A stretch of DNA of 55,125 bases from [Limnothrix rosea] IAM M-220 (GTDB lineage: Bacteria > Cyanobacteriota > Cyanobacteriia > Cyanobacteriales > MRBY01): the NCBI RefSeq assembly GCF_001904615.1, contig NZ_MRBY01000025.1, positions 1 to 55,125 on the forward strand, given 5' to 3'. Under the pieces are notes generated by a model. The model was not told the DNA's origin. It saw only the letters and a list, made by a program, of their open reading frames with translations, and made no database searches. Shown piece after piece: positions 27,642-36,254 of this stretch. Numbering within the stretch: position 1 is the first letter of the stretch; every line of letters begins with the position of its first letter. The position numbers and the translations under genes are program-made.

Positions 27642-28316
27642 ATGAAACCCTATCAATCTATCCCCATTGTCGAATCGGAAGAACCTTTAGCGCCTATTCC
27701 TACAGATCTGTTTCAGTTAATGCAACCCCATCCTTATATGGTTTTGGGGGCTTGCTATGGTGAGCGATCGCCGTATTTTTTGCGGGAAATGGTCTTGCGG
27801 CGTTTAATTGCGGCACAGGTTTGTTTACAGGAAAAGAGCGCTGATCTTAGCCTGCAAATTTTTGATGCCTATCGCCCCATTGCGGTGCAGGAGTTTATGG
27901 TAAATCATACCTTTGCTGAACTAAAAGGCGATCGCCCCTTAGATGCGTTAGGGGAAAAAGCGGTATGGGAACAGGTCTATCAATTTTGGGCTTTGCCCAG
28001 TGAGAATCCTGCTACGCCTCCCCCCCACAGTACGGGTGCAGCCGTGGATCTGACCCTCGTAGCGACCGAATCTGGGACGGCCTTAGCCATGGGCGGTGAA
28101 ATTGACGAAATCGGCGATCGCTCCTACCCCGACTTTTATGCCGATTCTCCCAACCCGATGGAACATCAATATCATCTCAATCGTTTATTGCTGCGCGAGG
28201 TGATGACAAAAGCAGGTTTCGTGCAACATCCTAACGAATGGTGGCACTTTTCCTACGGTGATCAGATGTGGGCTTGGCAAAAGCAAAAGGCGATCGCCCA
28301 CTACGGTAAAATCTAG
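27642..28316 (+). CDS. D-alanyl-D-alanine dipeptidase (VanX/DdpX type, peptidase M15D)
   Basis: The 224-residue product has the zinc motif HSTGAAVDLTL (pattern HxxGxAxD) and the downstream EWWHF motif giving the catalytic Glu and the third zinc ligand. An Arg in FDAYRPIAVQ is the family's transition-state residue. These enzymes hydrolyse D-Ala-D-Ala, freeing D-Ala from cell-wall turnover; here no vancomycin-resistance partners are present, so turnover or nutrition is more likely than resistance. The frame opens at 27594 inside ktrA, but ATG 27642 is preferred. The four-base gap after the ktrA stop suggests translational coupling. Confidence 0.88.
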   Translation: MKPYQSIPIVESEEPLAPIPTDLFQLMQPHPYMVLGACYGERSPYFLREMVLRRLIAAQVCLQEKSADLSLQIFDAYRPIAVQEFMVNHTFAELKGDRPLDALGEKAVWEQVYQFWALPSENPATPPPHSTGAAVDLTLVATESGTALAMGGEIDEIGDRSYPDFYADSPNPMEHQYHLNRLLLREVMTKAGFVQHPNEWWHFSYGDQMWAWQKQKAIAHYGKI

Positions 28317-28338
28317 AACAATTTTTTTGATAGTGCCC

Positions 28339-29292
28339 ATGTCTCTAAAAACGTGGTTAGAAGTTCCCCTTGCGATCCTGTCTTTTGGCTTTTATAAAGT
28401 CAGTAAATTTACCATCGGCAAGCTCTATACCCTTTACCTTAGTCGTAATACTGAACAAAGTAAAACTTGGCGAATTATTTCCGAAAACCTCCTTAAAAAG
28501 CCACTAAGTTTGTCCGTTTTAATGACAAAAGCTCCCCGCTGGAATACCCATGCCATGATCGGCACATTAGGACCCATTTCAGTAGAGTCAGAACTGATCA
28601 TTAATTTAGACACAATTCGCAGCTCTACAGAATCTTGGGTGGGTTGTATCTATGATTTCCCCTCCTATAAAACTGTCACTAACTTTGAAAGTTTAACGGA
28701 TGATCCGGGACAATCTACACTAAAAATAAAGTTGCCCAAAGGTAAATATACAGTAGGTTTACGCTACTATCATGCCAAAGAAAATATTATTTATCCAGTG
28801 GTCACTACCGATGCCGATATTCACGTGCCACCCCTTAAAATAGAGTCTGATAATAATGATTTCTACAAAACTTTAGCGAGTAAAAAGAACTGGTATTTTT
28901 CTTGGCTGCACTATTATGTATTTACAATTTTGCAGCTGCGCCATTTATTGCCTGAAAGTTTTGTGAAATACGAGTTTTTGCCTGTGGGTGCGACAGATAC
29001 TCAGTTTTTCTTTGGGGCATTAAAACCAGATGAAAACCTACAGATTGATATTGCAGAATTTTGCCGGTCTAACTATCGTTATTATTTGACTTTTTATAAC
29101 CGTGCAAGCTTCCCACTTTGTTCGCAAAAACTAGAAGGAAATACAGTGATTTCTGCTTTAGGTGAAGAGGTTTATTATCTAATTCGGATGCGCCCTAATT
29201 CCCTCGATGCAAAGGAGAAAATGCCGACCATTACTGGCCATGAAAAACAATTAGAGATGTGTGAAAAACAGCTTGTTATTAAGTCGTTTTAA
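28339..29292 (+). CDS. Uncharacterised cyanobacterial protein (possibly DUF6208-like)
   Basis: I do not recognise a functional domain. The 317-residue protein starts MSLKTWLEVPLAILSFGFY, a single hydrophobic stretch that may associate with a membrane. It then has mixed alpha/beta sequence with many aromatic residues (YTVGLRYYHAKEN, YRYYLTFYNRASF). It recalls a cyanobacterial family listed as DUF6208, but I cannot confirm that. The frame opens further upstream inside the dipeptidase gene; ATG 28339 lies 22 bp after that gene's stop, so it may be the last gene of the ktr operon. About 260 bp without a recognisable feature follow before the GH116 gene. Confidence 0.6.
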   Translation: MSLKTWLEVPLAILSFGFYKVSKFTIGKLYTLYLSRNTEQSKTWRIISENLLKKPLSLSVLMTKAPRWNTHAMIGTLGPISVESELIINLDTIRSSTESWVGCIYDFPSYKTVTNFESLTDDPGQSTLKIKLPKGKYTVGLRYYHAKENIIYPVVTTDADIHVPPLKIESDNNDFYKTLASKKNWYFSWLHYYVFTILQLRHLLPESFVKYEFLPVGATDTQFFFGALKPDENLQIDIAEFCRSNYRYYLTFYNRASFPLCSQKLEGNTVISALGEEVYYLIRMRPNSLDAKEKMPTITGHEKQLEMCEKQLVIKSF

Positions 29293-29555
29293 TAATAGTT
29301 TTAATGAGGTTAAATCTAGGTATTTTTTCTAACTCTGGGGCGGTTAAAGCATCGCGATGACCATTGGGGATGGACGAATATTCCTAGGCACTAAACCTCT
29401 GGCAAGTGACTATCCATCAAAATCATCCATGTGCGAGAAGTAACAAAGCAAAGTTATAACTCTTGGGCTTAACGAAAGCTCTTCATCTGGGATATTGAAG
29501 ACGATGAAAACGATAGACTGATACTTGAATCTTTTTATTTTTGGCGATCGCCCCT

Positions 29556-31979
29556 ATGAAGCTACTTGTGCAACCCCCCTCTATCCCTGATTGTGCATGG
29601 CAACGTCCCATTGGTTTGGGCTGGGAAAATCCTTATACGGTGCGTTATGCGAGCAATCTTGATGATGGGCCTTGGCATGGGATGCCCCTCGGTGGGTTTG
29701 GGGCGGGTTGTATCGGGCGATCGCCGCGCGGTGACTTTAATCTGTGGCATTTAGACGCGGGCGAACATACTTTTCGCAATGCAGGTGCTTGCCAATTTAG
29801 CGTTTATGAACAGACCGAAGAGGGTGATGTGCAAGCCTACGCGATGGCGACGGAAGCGCCAGACGACGGCACATTAGAGAGTTGGGAGTGGTATCCGACG
29901 GAAAAAGGAACCTACTCGGCGTTGTATCCCCGCAGTTGGTATGAGTACAAAGATGTTTTTAATGTGGAGCTGACCTGCGAACAGTTTACGCCCATCATCG
30001 CGGAGAGTTATCAGGAGACCAGTTATCCCACCGCCGTTTTTGAATGGTCTGCCCATAATCCCACCGATAAGCCGATCACCGTCAGCATTATGATGAGCTG
30101 GCAGAATATGGTGGGCTGGTTTACGAAGGCAACAAAAGTCCCCCAAGTGGAATTGCGCGACGACGGCTCGCCGGTTTATGAATATCAATCGCGGTGGGGC
30201 GATAGTACTGGCAACCTTAATCAATGGATTCAAGATCGGTATCGCGTCGGTTGCTTGTTAACCCGCGTGCGTCCCCATGATCAGATTAGTGAAGGGGAAG
30301 GGCAAATTTGTTTTGCGACGGTCACAAATCCCACCCTCGAAGTTTTTTATCACAACCGCTGGAACCCTTCTGGTGATGGTCGTGATGTTTGGGATTACTT
30401 TGCGGCGAATGGTTCGTTGCCCGATGTAGAAGATGAAACGCCTGCCTCCCCCGGTGAACAAATCGCTGGGGCGATCGCCGTGCGGTTTACGGTCAGACCC
30501 GGCAGAACGAAAAAGATTCCCTTTTTCCTTGCATGGGATTTTCCGGTCATGGAATTTGCGCCGGATATTACCTATTTTCGACGCTATACCGATTTCTTCG
30601 GGCGTAGTGGCCATAATGTTTGGTCGATTATTCGCACCGCCATGAAGCACAGTGACCTCTGGAAAGAGCGCATTGAAGAATGGCAAAAACCCTTTTTGAG
30701 CGACAAAAATCTGCCCGACTGGCTAAAAATGGCGCTATGCAATGAACTGTATTTGCTGACCCAAGGTGGCAGTTTATGGACAGCGGCAACGGAAGATGAT
30801 CCGGTTGGGCAATTTGGTATTTTAGAATGTCTAGAATATCGCTGGTACGAAAGCCTCGATGTACGCATGTATGGCTCCTTTGCTTTGGCAATGTTGTGGC
30901 CGAAACTCGATAAATCTATCCTCGAAGCCTTTGCCCGTGCCATTCCCAGTAGCGATGATACCCAGCGGGCGATCGGCTACAACAAACTCATGGGCTACGA
31001 GAATTTTATGGCTCCCCGTAAGCGGGCTGGCGCAACCCCCCATGATCTTGGCGCACCGAATGAACATCCGTGGGAAGCGACAAATTATACCGCCTACCAA
31101 GATTGCAATCTTTGGAAAGATCTCGGTTCAGATTTTGTGTTGCAGGTTTATCGCGACTATGTAATGACTGGCTCGAAGGATACAGAATTTCTCTGGTCTT
31201 GTTGGGAAGGGGTGGTGCAAGCGCTGGATTATCTCAAAACCTTTGACCTCGACTGTGATGGCATTCCCGAAAATGGCGGTTCCCCCGACCAAACCTTTGA
31301 TGACTGGAAACTTAAAGGCATCAGTGCCTATTGCGGCGGTTTATGGATTGCAGCGCTAGAGGCGGCGATCGCCATTGCAGAGGTACTAAAAAATAATCGC
31401 AGTATTTACGAAGCACACCAAAATCAAGTCACCCCTGAAGAATTCGACGCGGCGATCGCCAAATATCAAGACTGGCTCGCGAAATCCCGACCCTTATACC
31501 AAGACACCCTTTGGACAGGTAGCTATTACAAACTCGATAGCGGCACAGAGTCGAAAGTAGTGATGTCAGACCAACTTTGTGGCGAATTTTATACTCAGCT
31601 TTTAAAACTACCGAACGTCAATCCCGGCGATCGCACCGAAACCACAATCAATACAATTTACGATGCCTGCTATCTCAAATTTCACGACGGCAAATTCGGT
31701 GCAGCAAACGGTCTGAATCCCGACGGCACGCCCGAAAAAGCCGACGACACCCATCCCCTCGAAGTGTGGACTGGCATTAATTTTGGCATTGCTGCTTTTA
31801 TGATTCAGCAAGGCATGAAAGACGAAGCCCTCAAAATGACCGAAGCCGTCGTCCATCAGGTTTACTCTAACGGTCTGCAATTCCGTACCCCTGAAGCCAT
31901 TACCGCGAATAATACTTTCCGAGCCAGCCATTATTTACGTGCCATGGGTATTTGGGCTGTATATCATGCGCTCAAGTAA
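29556..31979 (+). CDS. GH116 family beta-glycosidase (GBA2-like)
   Basis: The 807-residue protein shows the GBA2/GH116 arrangement: an N-terminal beta-sandwich (GMPLGGFGAGCIGRSPRGDF, WHLDAGEH) and a C-terminal (alpha/alpha)6 barrel. The nucleophile Glu is probably in LECLEYRWYESLDVR and the acid/base Asp in PDQTFDDWKLKG, both present. Characterised members cleave beta-glucosides or beta-xylosides; the human enzyme acts on glucosylceramide. Cyanobacteria lack typical ceramides, so a glucolipid or a plant- or algal-type beta-glucoside is a likelier substrate. There is no signal peptide, so it is cytoplasmic. ATG 29556 follows a HIP1 octamer by three bases with no Shine-Dalgarno site; TTG 29541 would add five residues. 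Confidence 0.85.
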   Translation: MKLLVQPPSIPDCAWQRPIGLGWENPYTVRYASNLDDGPWHGMPLGGFGAGCIGRSPRGDFNLWHLDAGEHTFRNAGACQFSVYEQTEEGDVQAYAMATEAPDDGTLESWEWYPTEKGTYSALYPRSWYEYKDVFNVELTCEQFTPIIAESYQETSYPTAVFEWSAHNPTDKPITVSIMMSWQNMVGWFTKATKVPQVELRDDGSPVYEYQSRWGDSTGNLNQWIQDRYRVGCLLTRVRPHDQISEGEGQICFATVTNPTLEVFYHNRWNPSGDGRDVWDYFAANGSLPDVEDETPASPGEQIAGAIAVRFTVRPGRTKKIPFFLAWDFPVMEFAPDITYFRRYTDFFGRSGHNVWSIIRTAMKHSDLWKERIEEWQKPFLSDKNLPDWLKMALCNELYLLTQGGSLWTAATEDDPVGQFGILECLEYRWYESLDVRMYGSFALAMLWPKLDKSILEAFARAIPSSDDTQRAIGYNKLMGYENFMAPRKRAGATPHDLGAPNEHPWEATNYTAYQDCNLWKDLGSDFVLQVYRDYVMTGSKDTEFLWSCWEGVVQALDYLKTFDLDCDGIPENGGSPDQTFDDWKLKGISAYCGGLWIAALEAAIAIAEVLKNNRSIYEAHQNQVTPEEFDAAIAKYQDWLAKSRPLYQDTLWTGSYYKLDSGTESKVVMSDQLCGEFYTQLLKLPNVNPGDRTETTINTIYDACYLKFHDGKFGAANGLNPDGTPEKADDTHPLEVWTGINFGIAAFMIQQGMKDEALKMTEAVVHQVYSNGLQFRTPEAITANNTFRASHYLRAMGIWAVYHALK

Positions 31980-31997
31980 TCACGTTTAAGTAATCAT

Positions 31998-32189
31998 ATG
32001 TGAGTTTTGCTTAAGCATGCTCGGAAGTACGACGCGGTGAATGAGAGAGCGAGAGATCGGGAGATGTTTCTATGCAAACAATCCTAGCTTTCAAAAAATG
32101 CAAATTTTCGTTGCTTCCCCGTGTCTTTCCCCCTCCGTGTCTCTTTTTCTCTAAAGAATTTTGGCTACATTCTTATCCATAACTGACGT
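31998..32189 (+). mobile_element. 192-bp MITE-like element, copy 2
   Basis: This is the same element as at 13780-13971, inverted. Ends are ATGTGAGTTTTG… and …CATAACTGACGT. A 7-bp sequence TAATCAT lies directly on both sides (31991-31997 and 32190-32196) and may be the target duplication. It sits between the convergent GH116 and GGDEF genes, 18 and 7 bp from their stop codons. It has no coding capacity. Confidence 0.8.
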
Positions 32190-32196
32190 TAATCAT

Positions 32197-32832
32197 CTAA
32201 GACGCAACATGGTAGCGATCGCCGCCCTCTTCTACAGCCTTAGCTGCAGCAATCTCAACCGATCTAAGCCAAACAGAAAGGTCATCTTCTGCCGTGGGAA
32301 TAAAACTCACAATGCCCATACTGACAGTGACGTAGGGCGCTATGGGAGAACCCTCATAGGGTATCGCTAATTTACGAACCTGTTCTTGAATAATTTTAGC
32401 TAAACCAATAGCTTTAGTTTCAGTAACGTTCGGCAACAAAATCCAAAATTCCTCGCTCCCCATGCGACACACACATTCCCCAGCCCGCTTCACATTGCGA
32501 TCAATGACCTGGGCGATCCCATAAAGACATTCATCCCCCACAATCTGTCCATAGGCTTCGTTATATTGCTGGAAAAGGTCTAAATCACAGGCAATTAATG
32601 ACATTGGTTGTTGATTCCGTTTACCCCGCTGAAACTCCTGCTCTACAAGGGGCATAAAATGTTGCCGCGACAAAACCTGCGTGAGTGGATCTTTCGTTCT
32701 CATTTGTTGGAGAAATTCGAGATCTTCCGCAACCTTAAGCTTTAACTCCGCATTTTCATTCTTGAGTTTACGCAGAACGATCAATAAACCAATGATGATT
32801 AAAGTCAAAAAAACAATCAAAATGACAGGCAT
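32197..32832 (-). CDS. Membrane-anchored GGDEF-domain protein with variant active site
   Basis: An N-terminal transmembrane helix (VILIVFLTLIIIGLLIVL) and a short coiled coil lead into a GGDEF domain (DPLTQVLSRQHFMPLVEQEF, CDLDLFQQYNEAYGQ, VTVSMGIVS). The signature GGDEF/GGEEF reads GSEEF (~residues 124-128), replacing the second glycine with serine. The metal-binding acidic residues remain. It may be a weak or inactive diguanylate cyclase or a GTP/c-di-GMP sensor. No RxxD inhibitory site is evident and there is no sensory domain beyond the helix. The protein is short for its class (211 residues). The gene is monocistronic and convergent with GH116. Confidence 0.85.
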   Translation of the reverse strand: MPVILIVFLTLIIIGLLIVLRKLKNENAELKLKVAEDLEFLQQMRTKDPLTQVLSRQHFMPLVEQEFQRGKRNQQPMSLIACDLDLFQQYNEAYGQIVGDECLYGIAQVIDRNVKRAGECVCRMGSEEFWILLPNVTETKAIGLAKIIQEQVRKLAIPYEGSPIAPYVTVSMGIVSFIPTAEDDLSVWLRSVEIAAAKAVEEGGDRYHVAS

Positions 32833-32954
32833 ATTACTTCTTAAAACAATAATTTAGATCGAGACGCTCTACCTCGATGGGAAGCCATCACTACTCAGAA
32901 AAAAACGCGCTTCTCTGGTTTTCTTGCGCCGCACAATGTCATGGAGCCACCATA

Positions 32955-33776
32955 CTAGGACTCCTTGAGCATTTCCGGTAAAGGTGTGTATTCCCCAATG
33001 GGATAATCCTTGGCCGCAATCAGTTGCTCCAAAGCCGTAACCCGTTTGGCCGGGGCTGGATGGCTAGCGAGAAAATCCCAATTTGCACCAGCATTTTCTG
33101 AGAGACGCGCAAAAAAGTCCGTTGCTCCCGCGACTTGGTCATAGTTTTTATAGAGCAAATCTAAGCCGTATTGATCAGCTTCTTTTTCTTGGGCTTGGGA
33201 AAAACGAGTACTGCTAATAATCTGAGCGGCATCGGCAATAAAAGTCACATCACCGAAAATACTAGAAATCACGGTGCGAATCACCAAAGCTTTACCGATA
33301 CTGCGGAGATGGTCGCGATTGGCGAAGTGACCAATTTCATGACCCAATACCATCATGAGTTCATTTTCCGATCCCATTTGGTCAAGTAAGCCTTGGTAAA
33401 CCAGAATTGTATCTCCCGGAATTGCGCCAGCGTTCACCACTTCTGTGGGAATGTAAAGCACTTGGTAATCACGATAGGCTTTGGAGTCTGGGGAAATATG
33501 CGCTTCTAAATCGTTGACTAATTCGTTAAGTTTGTCTTGCTGGGGCGAGTCGAGGGATTGGGGTTCGTAGGCTTTGACGATCGCCTGACCGAGTTGCTGT
33601 TCCCAGCTCACGGGCATTTGGACAATTAGCCAGTTTACGGCAAAATTTAATAGCCAAATTAATAAAATAATCAGACAAAGAAACATCCCACCGAGAGTAA
33701 TGAGTTCTTTGGTTTCCGGAGGCTTGTTGCGATCGCTCCATGGCTGATCAGAGAGGGGGTCTTGGGATTCGCTCAT
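32955..33776 (-). CDS. M48 family zinc metalloprotease
   Basis: This membrane protein has one clear N-terminal helix (LITLGGMFLCLIILLIWLL) and the M48 site HEIGHFANRDH, with a third zinc ligand in EKEADQYGLDLL. Length (273 residues) and the single anchor fit the LoiP/BepA-like group that degrades or folds damaged envelope proteins rather than the multi-helix HtpX. ATG 33776 is preferred to GTG 33785 because a purine-rich site (AGGAAGTG) lies directly upstream of and overlaps the GTG. It follows rdgB by 20 bp on the same strand and is probably cotranscribed. Confidence 0.87.
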   Translation of the reverse strand: MSESQDPLSDQPWSDRNKPPETKELITLGGMFLCLIILLIWLLNFAVNWLIVQMPVSWEQQLGQAIVKAYEPQSLDSPQQDKLNELVNDLEAHISPDSKAYRDYQVLYIPTEVVNAGAIPGDTILVYQGLLDQMGSENELMMVLGHEIGHFANRDHLRSIGKALVIRTVISSIFGDVTFIADAAQIISSTRFSQAQEKEADQYGLDLLYKNYDQVAGATDFFARLSENAGANWDFLASHPAPAKRVTALEQLIAAKDYPIGEYTPLPEMLKES

Positions 33777-33796
33777 TATTACCACTTCCTATTCCA

Positions 33797-34381
33797 CTAA
33801 ACTTGTTCGTTGCCGAGGGCAGTCACCTGCGGCAGTATTTTCTCGAAGGCTTTGCCGCGGTGACTAATGCGATTTTTTAGCTCCCCAGACATCTCTGCGA
33901 AGGTCTGTTGATATTCTGGCACATAGAAAATTGGGTCGTAGCCAAAGCCGCCATCCCCTTGCATTTCCCGTAAAATTTCGCCGGGACATTCCCCTTCAGC
34001 TTTCGCGGCAATGGTGCCATCTGGTCGGGCGATCGCCACCGCACAGATAAATTTTGCCCGTCGGTTAGGATTTTCTCCTAAGTCCTTGAGCAATCGGTCA
34101 ATGCGATCTTGATTAGTTTTGCCATACCGTGCCGAATACAAGCCCGGCGCACCACCTAGGGCATCTACCGCCAAACCCGAATCGTCGGCGATCGCCCACT
34201 GCCCCAGAGCCTTTGCCACCTGAGAAGCCTTTAGTTCCGCATTTTCGAGAAAGGTTGTCCCAGTTTCTTCAATCTCTAATTCCGGTGGCTTGAGCTGCAA
34301 ATTCCAAGCTGTATCGTGGAGATACTCCTGCATCTCAGCGACTTTACCCGGATTGCCCGTCGCCACAACAAGCACTGCCAT
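33797..34381 (-). CDS. rdgB: XTP/dITP diphosphatase RdgB (HAM1 family)
   Basis: The 194-residue sequence has the family start VVATGNPGKVAEMQEYL, the active-site segment ADDSGLAVDALGGAPGLYSARYG and the late motif FGYDPIFYVPEYQQTFAEM. The enzyme hydrolyses ITP, dITP and XTP to monophosphates and so keeps deaminated purines out of DNA and RNA. Full length with all key residues. It is the first gene of a likely two-gene unit with the M48 protease. Confidence 0.93.
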   Translation of the reverse strand: MAVLVVATGNPGKVAEMQEYLHDTAWNLQLKPPELEIEETGTTFLENAELKASQVAKALGQWAIADDSGLAVDALGGAPGLYSARYGKTNQDRIDRLLKDLGENPNRRAKFICAVAIARPDGTIAAKAEGECPGEILREMQGDGGFGYDPIFYVPEYQQTFAEMSGELKNRISHRGKAFEKILPQVTALGNEQV

Positions 34382-34429
34382 AAACCTTCCTCAAAAGAAC
34401 CACGTCTAATTCTAAGAAAATTCCCCAAG

Positions 34430-34453
34430 AAAAAAGACGGTATGAAACCGCCT
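34430..34453 (-). terminator. Intrinsic terminator after the hli gene
   Basis: Read on the minus strand, AGGCGGT-ttcat-ACCGTCT forms a 7-bp stem with one G-U pair followed by a run of five to six T. It lies about 60 bp past the Hli stop codon and ~50 bp before rdgB. Confidence 0.6.
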
Positions 34454-34514
34454 GTTACAAACTTATGCTGTTGAAGTGTCATTTGGACGAAAGCAAAACG
34501 CTCTCAAATTGTCT

Positions 34515-34727
34515 CTACTGGAAAATACCGATTACGCCATGGCCAGTGAAAACTTCGAGGAGCAACAAGGAAGCAAAGCCGATCATTGCAGCGCGACCGT
34601 TAAACTTTTCCGCGTATTCAGTGAAGCCAACACGGGTGTTTTCTTCCACAACAATGTTGGGCTCGATCGCAAAATTGTTCATTTTGCCTTGCTCGTCAAC
34701 GATGCCGCCTTTCATTTTGGTAGCCAT
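34515..34727 (-). CDS. High-light-inducible protein (Hli/Scp, one-helix chlorophyll-binding family)
   Basis: The 70-residue protein carries the chlorophyll a/b-binding helix EKFNGRAAMIGFASLLLLE, with the ExxNGRxAMxGF motif whose Glu and Asn bind chlorophyll. A polar N-terminal tail (IVDEQGKMNNFAIEP) precedes it and FTGHGVIGIF closes it. Such proteins sit in thylakoid membranes near photosystem II assembly intermediates and dissipate excess light. The gene has its own promoter with an HLR1-like box upstream and its own terminator, which fits light- and stress-regulated single-gene transcription. Confidence 0.92.
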   Translation of the reverse strand: MATKMKGGIVDEQGKMNNFAIEPNIVVEENTRVGFTEYAEKFNGRAAMIGFASLLLLEVFTGHGVIGIFQ

Positions 34728-34790
34728 AGGTGATTAAGTTCCGTAGAGATAAATAATTTGCTTTTTTATGATGTCCCTATTCTAATGAAA

Positions 34791-34808
34791 ATTGTAACGT
34801 TTTGCAAC
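34791..34808 (-). promoter_or_regulatory. HLR1-like RpaB binding site upstream of hli
   Basis: On the minus strand the sequence GTTGCAAAACGTTACAAT matches the high-light regulatory element (two GTTACA half-sites 4 nt apart) with one mismatch in the first half. It lies 64 bp upstream of the Hli start, and a −10-like TAGAAT follows about 6 bp downstream. RpaB is known to bind such boxes at hli genes. Confidence 0.6.
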
Positions 34809-35034
34809 ATATCAATCTCTCTACTTGACATTTTTACTTTTGCTTAATTTTTGTGCCGAGCTTGAGTTTAGACAAAATGACTGAAATTTCTGGTACAGGA
34901 TGGGCAAAAGACCGTCGTAAATAGGGTAATAAAAAAGTTTTTGGCAAACAATAACGCCAAGGGTGGTGTGAAGGGATTTTTTTCCTTACACTAGTAATTT
35001 GAAAGACTTTTTGCGTGGCGATCGCCCTCTAGCT

Positions 35035-36093
35035 ATGACACAAACCCTCCTCGACCGGATGCCCACCAATCCCATCTTTAATCCCGATGGCAATGACGAC
35101 GTTAGTCACCGCTCTGTGTGGTTCGGCGAAACAACAAACCTAATGCAACTGAACGATGTGCGTTACTCGTGGGCGGTTGGTTTGTATCAACAGATGCGTG
35201 AAAATTTCTGGATCCCGCAGAAGCTGGATATTACCCAAGATGTTACGGATTATTGGAATTTAACGTCTGAGGAGCGGCGGGCTTTTGACGGAATTTTGAG
35301 CTATCTGACGTTTCTCGATTCGGTTCAGACCTGTAATCTGCCCCACATTAAAAGTTCGATTACCGCCCCAGAAATTAGCCTCTGTATGGCGGAGCAAATT
35401 TCCCAAGAGGGCATGCACAACCAGTCCTATCAATACATGATCGAGACGATTATTCCCAGTGAGCGCCGTAATCATGTGTATGAATTTTGGCGGACGGATA
35501 AAGTGTTGCGGGATCGCTGTGAATATATTGCGGGTTTCTATCAGCGCTATATCGATAGCCCCACACCCGAGAACTATTTCATGGCGCTTCTCGCCGACTA
35601 CATGTTGGAAAGCATGTATTTCTACAACGGCTTTATCTTTTTCTATAACCTCGCATCTCGGATGTTGATGCCCGGCTCTGCGGACATTTTTAAAATGATT
35701 AACCGCGATGAACTGAGTCATGTGCGCCTTTTCCAGAAGCTCATTCCAGAGGCAATGCAGACCTTTACCTATTCAGAAGACATGATCTATGAAATGTTTG
35801 ATCGTGCTGTGCAATATGAGTGCCAGTGGACAAATCATATTGTCGGTAATGATATTTTGGGGATCACTGAGCAAAGTACGGAAGTTTATACGAAGTATTT
35901 AGCAAATATGCGCCTCAAGGCCATCGGTCTTAAGCCTATCTACGAAGGTGATCTCTATAAGAAGAGTCCCTATCGCCATTTAGAGCGATTTTCTGATACG
36001 AAGAAGGCGGGCAATACGAAGGCCAACTTCTTTGAGGCTGGGGTGACTAGCTATGTCATGTCTTCTGGTGTGACGGGTTGGGACGAAATCTAG
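35035..36093 (+). CDS. nrdB: Ribonucleotide reductase, small (beta/R2) subunit
   Basis: This 352-residue class I R2 protein has the expected diiron ligands: Asp in TFLDSVQ, Glu and His in AEQISQEGMHNQSY, Glu in LESMYFYNGF, and Glu and His in NRDELSHVRLF. The radical Tyr sits four residues after the first His (HNQSY). It supplies the radical for reduction of ribonucleotides by NrdA, which is not in the window. TTG 34999 opens the frame, but ATG 35035 gives the family start MTQTLLDRMPTNPIFNP. There is no Shine-Dalgarno site; a HIP1 octamer lies 8-9 bp upstream. The ~300 bp between it and the divergent hli gene hold regulatory DNA. Confidence 0.93.
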   Translation: MTQTLLDRMPTNPIFNPDGNDDVSHRSVWFGETTNLMQLNDVRYSWAVGLYQQMRENFWIPQKLDITQDVTDYWNLTSEERRAFDGILSYLTFLDSVQTCNLPHIKSSITAPEISLCMAEQISQEGMHNQSYQYMIETIIPSERRNHVYEFWRTDKVLRDRCEYIAGFYQRYIDSPTPENYFMALLADYMLESMYFYNGFIFFYNLASRMLMPGSADIFKMINRDELSHVRLFQKLIPEAMQTFTYSEDMIYEMFDRAVQYECQWTNHIVGNDILGITEQSTEVYTKYLANMRLKAIGLKPIYEGDLYKKSPYRHLERFSDTKKAGNTKANFFEAGVTSYVMSSGVTGWDEI

Positions 36094-36187
36094 ACGAAAT
36101 TCTAGGGGGATTGGGCGATCCATAGGGGCGATCGCCCTACACTCGATCTGGGGGGGCTACTTCCCTTAAAGATGTGTTGGGAAAAGG

Positions 36188-36215
36188 TTACGTCAATGCT
36201 TATATAGTATAGAAT
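36188..36215 (+). promoter_or_regulatory. Putative sigma-70-type promoter for the STAS gene
   Basis: A −35-like TTACGT and a −10 TAGAAT are spaced 16 bp apart. They lie about 40 bp before the strong ribosome site of the STAS gene and beyond the nrdB stop codon. Confidence 0.4.
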
Positions 36216-36254
36216 TGGCGTTACGCTGAAGTTCCGAGAGAGGAGGAAAGAGCC

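Noticed and set aside
34465-34737. Plus-strand ORFs opposite the hli gene
   Set aside because: They mirror the Hli coding sequence; the minus-strand product has the full chlorophyll-binding motif, a promoter and a terminator.
34872-34925. Short plus-strand peptide frame (ATG…MTEISGTGWAKDRRK) before nrdB
   Set aside because: Fifteen codons without a ribosome site, in the hli-nrdB promoter region; nothing supports translation.
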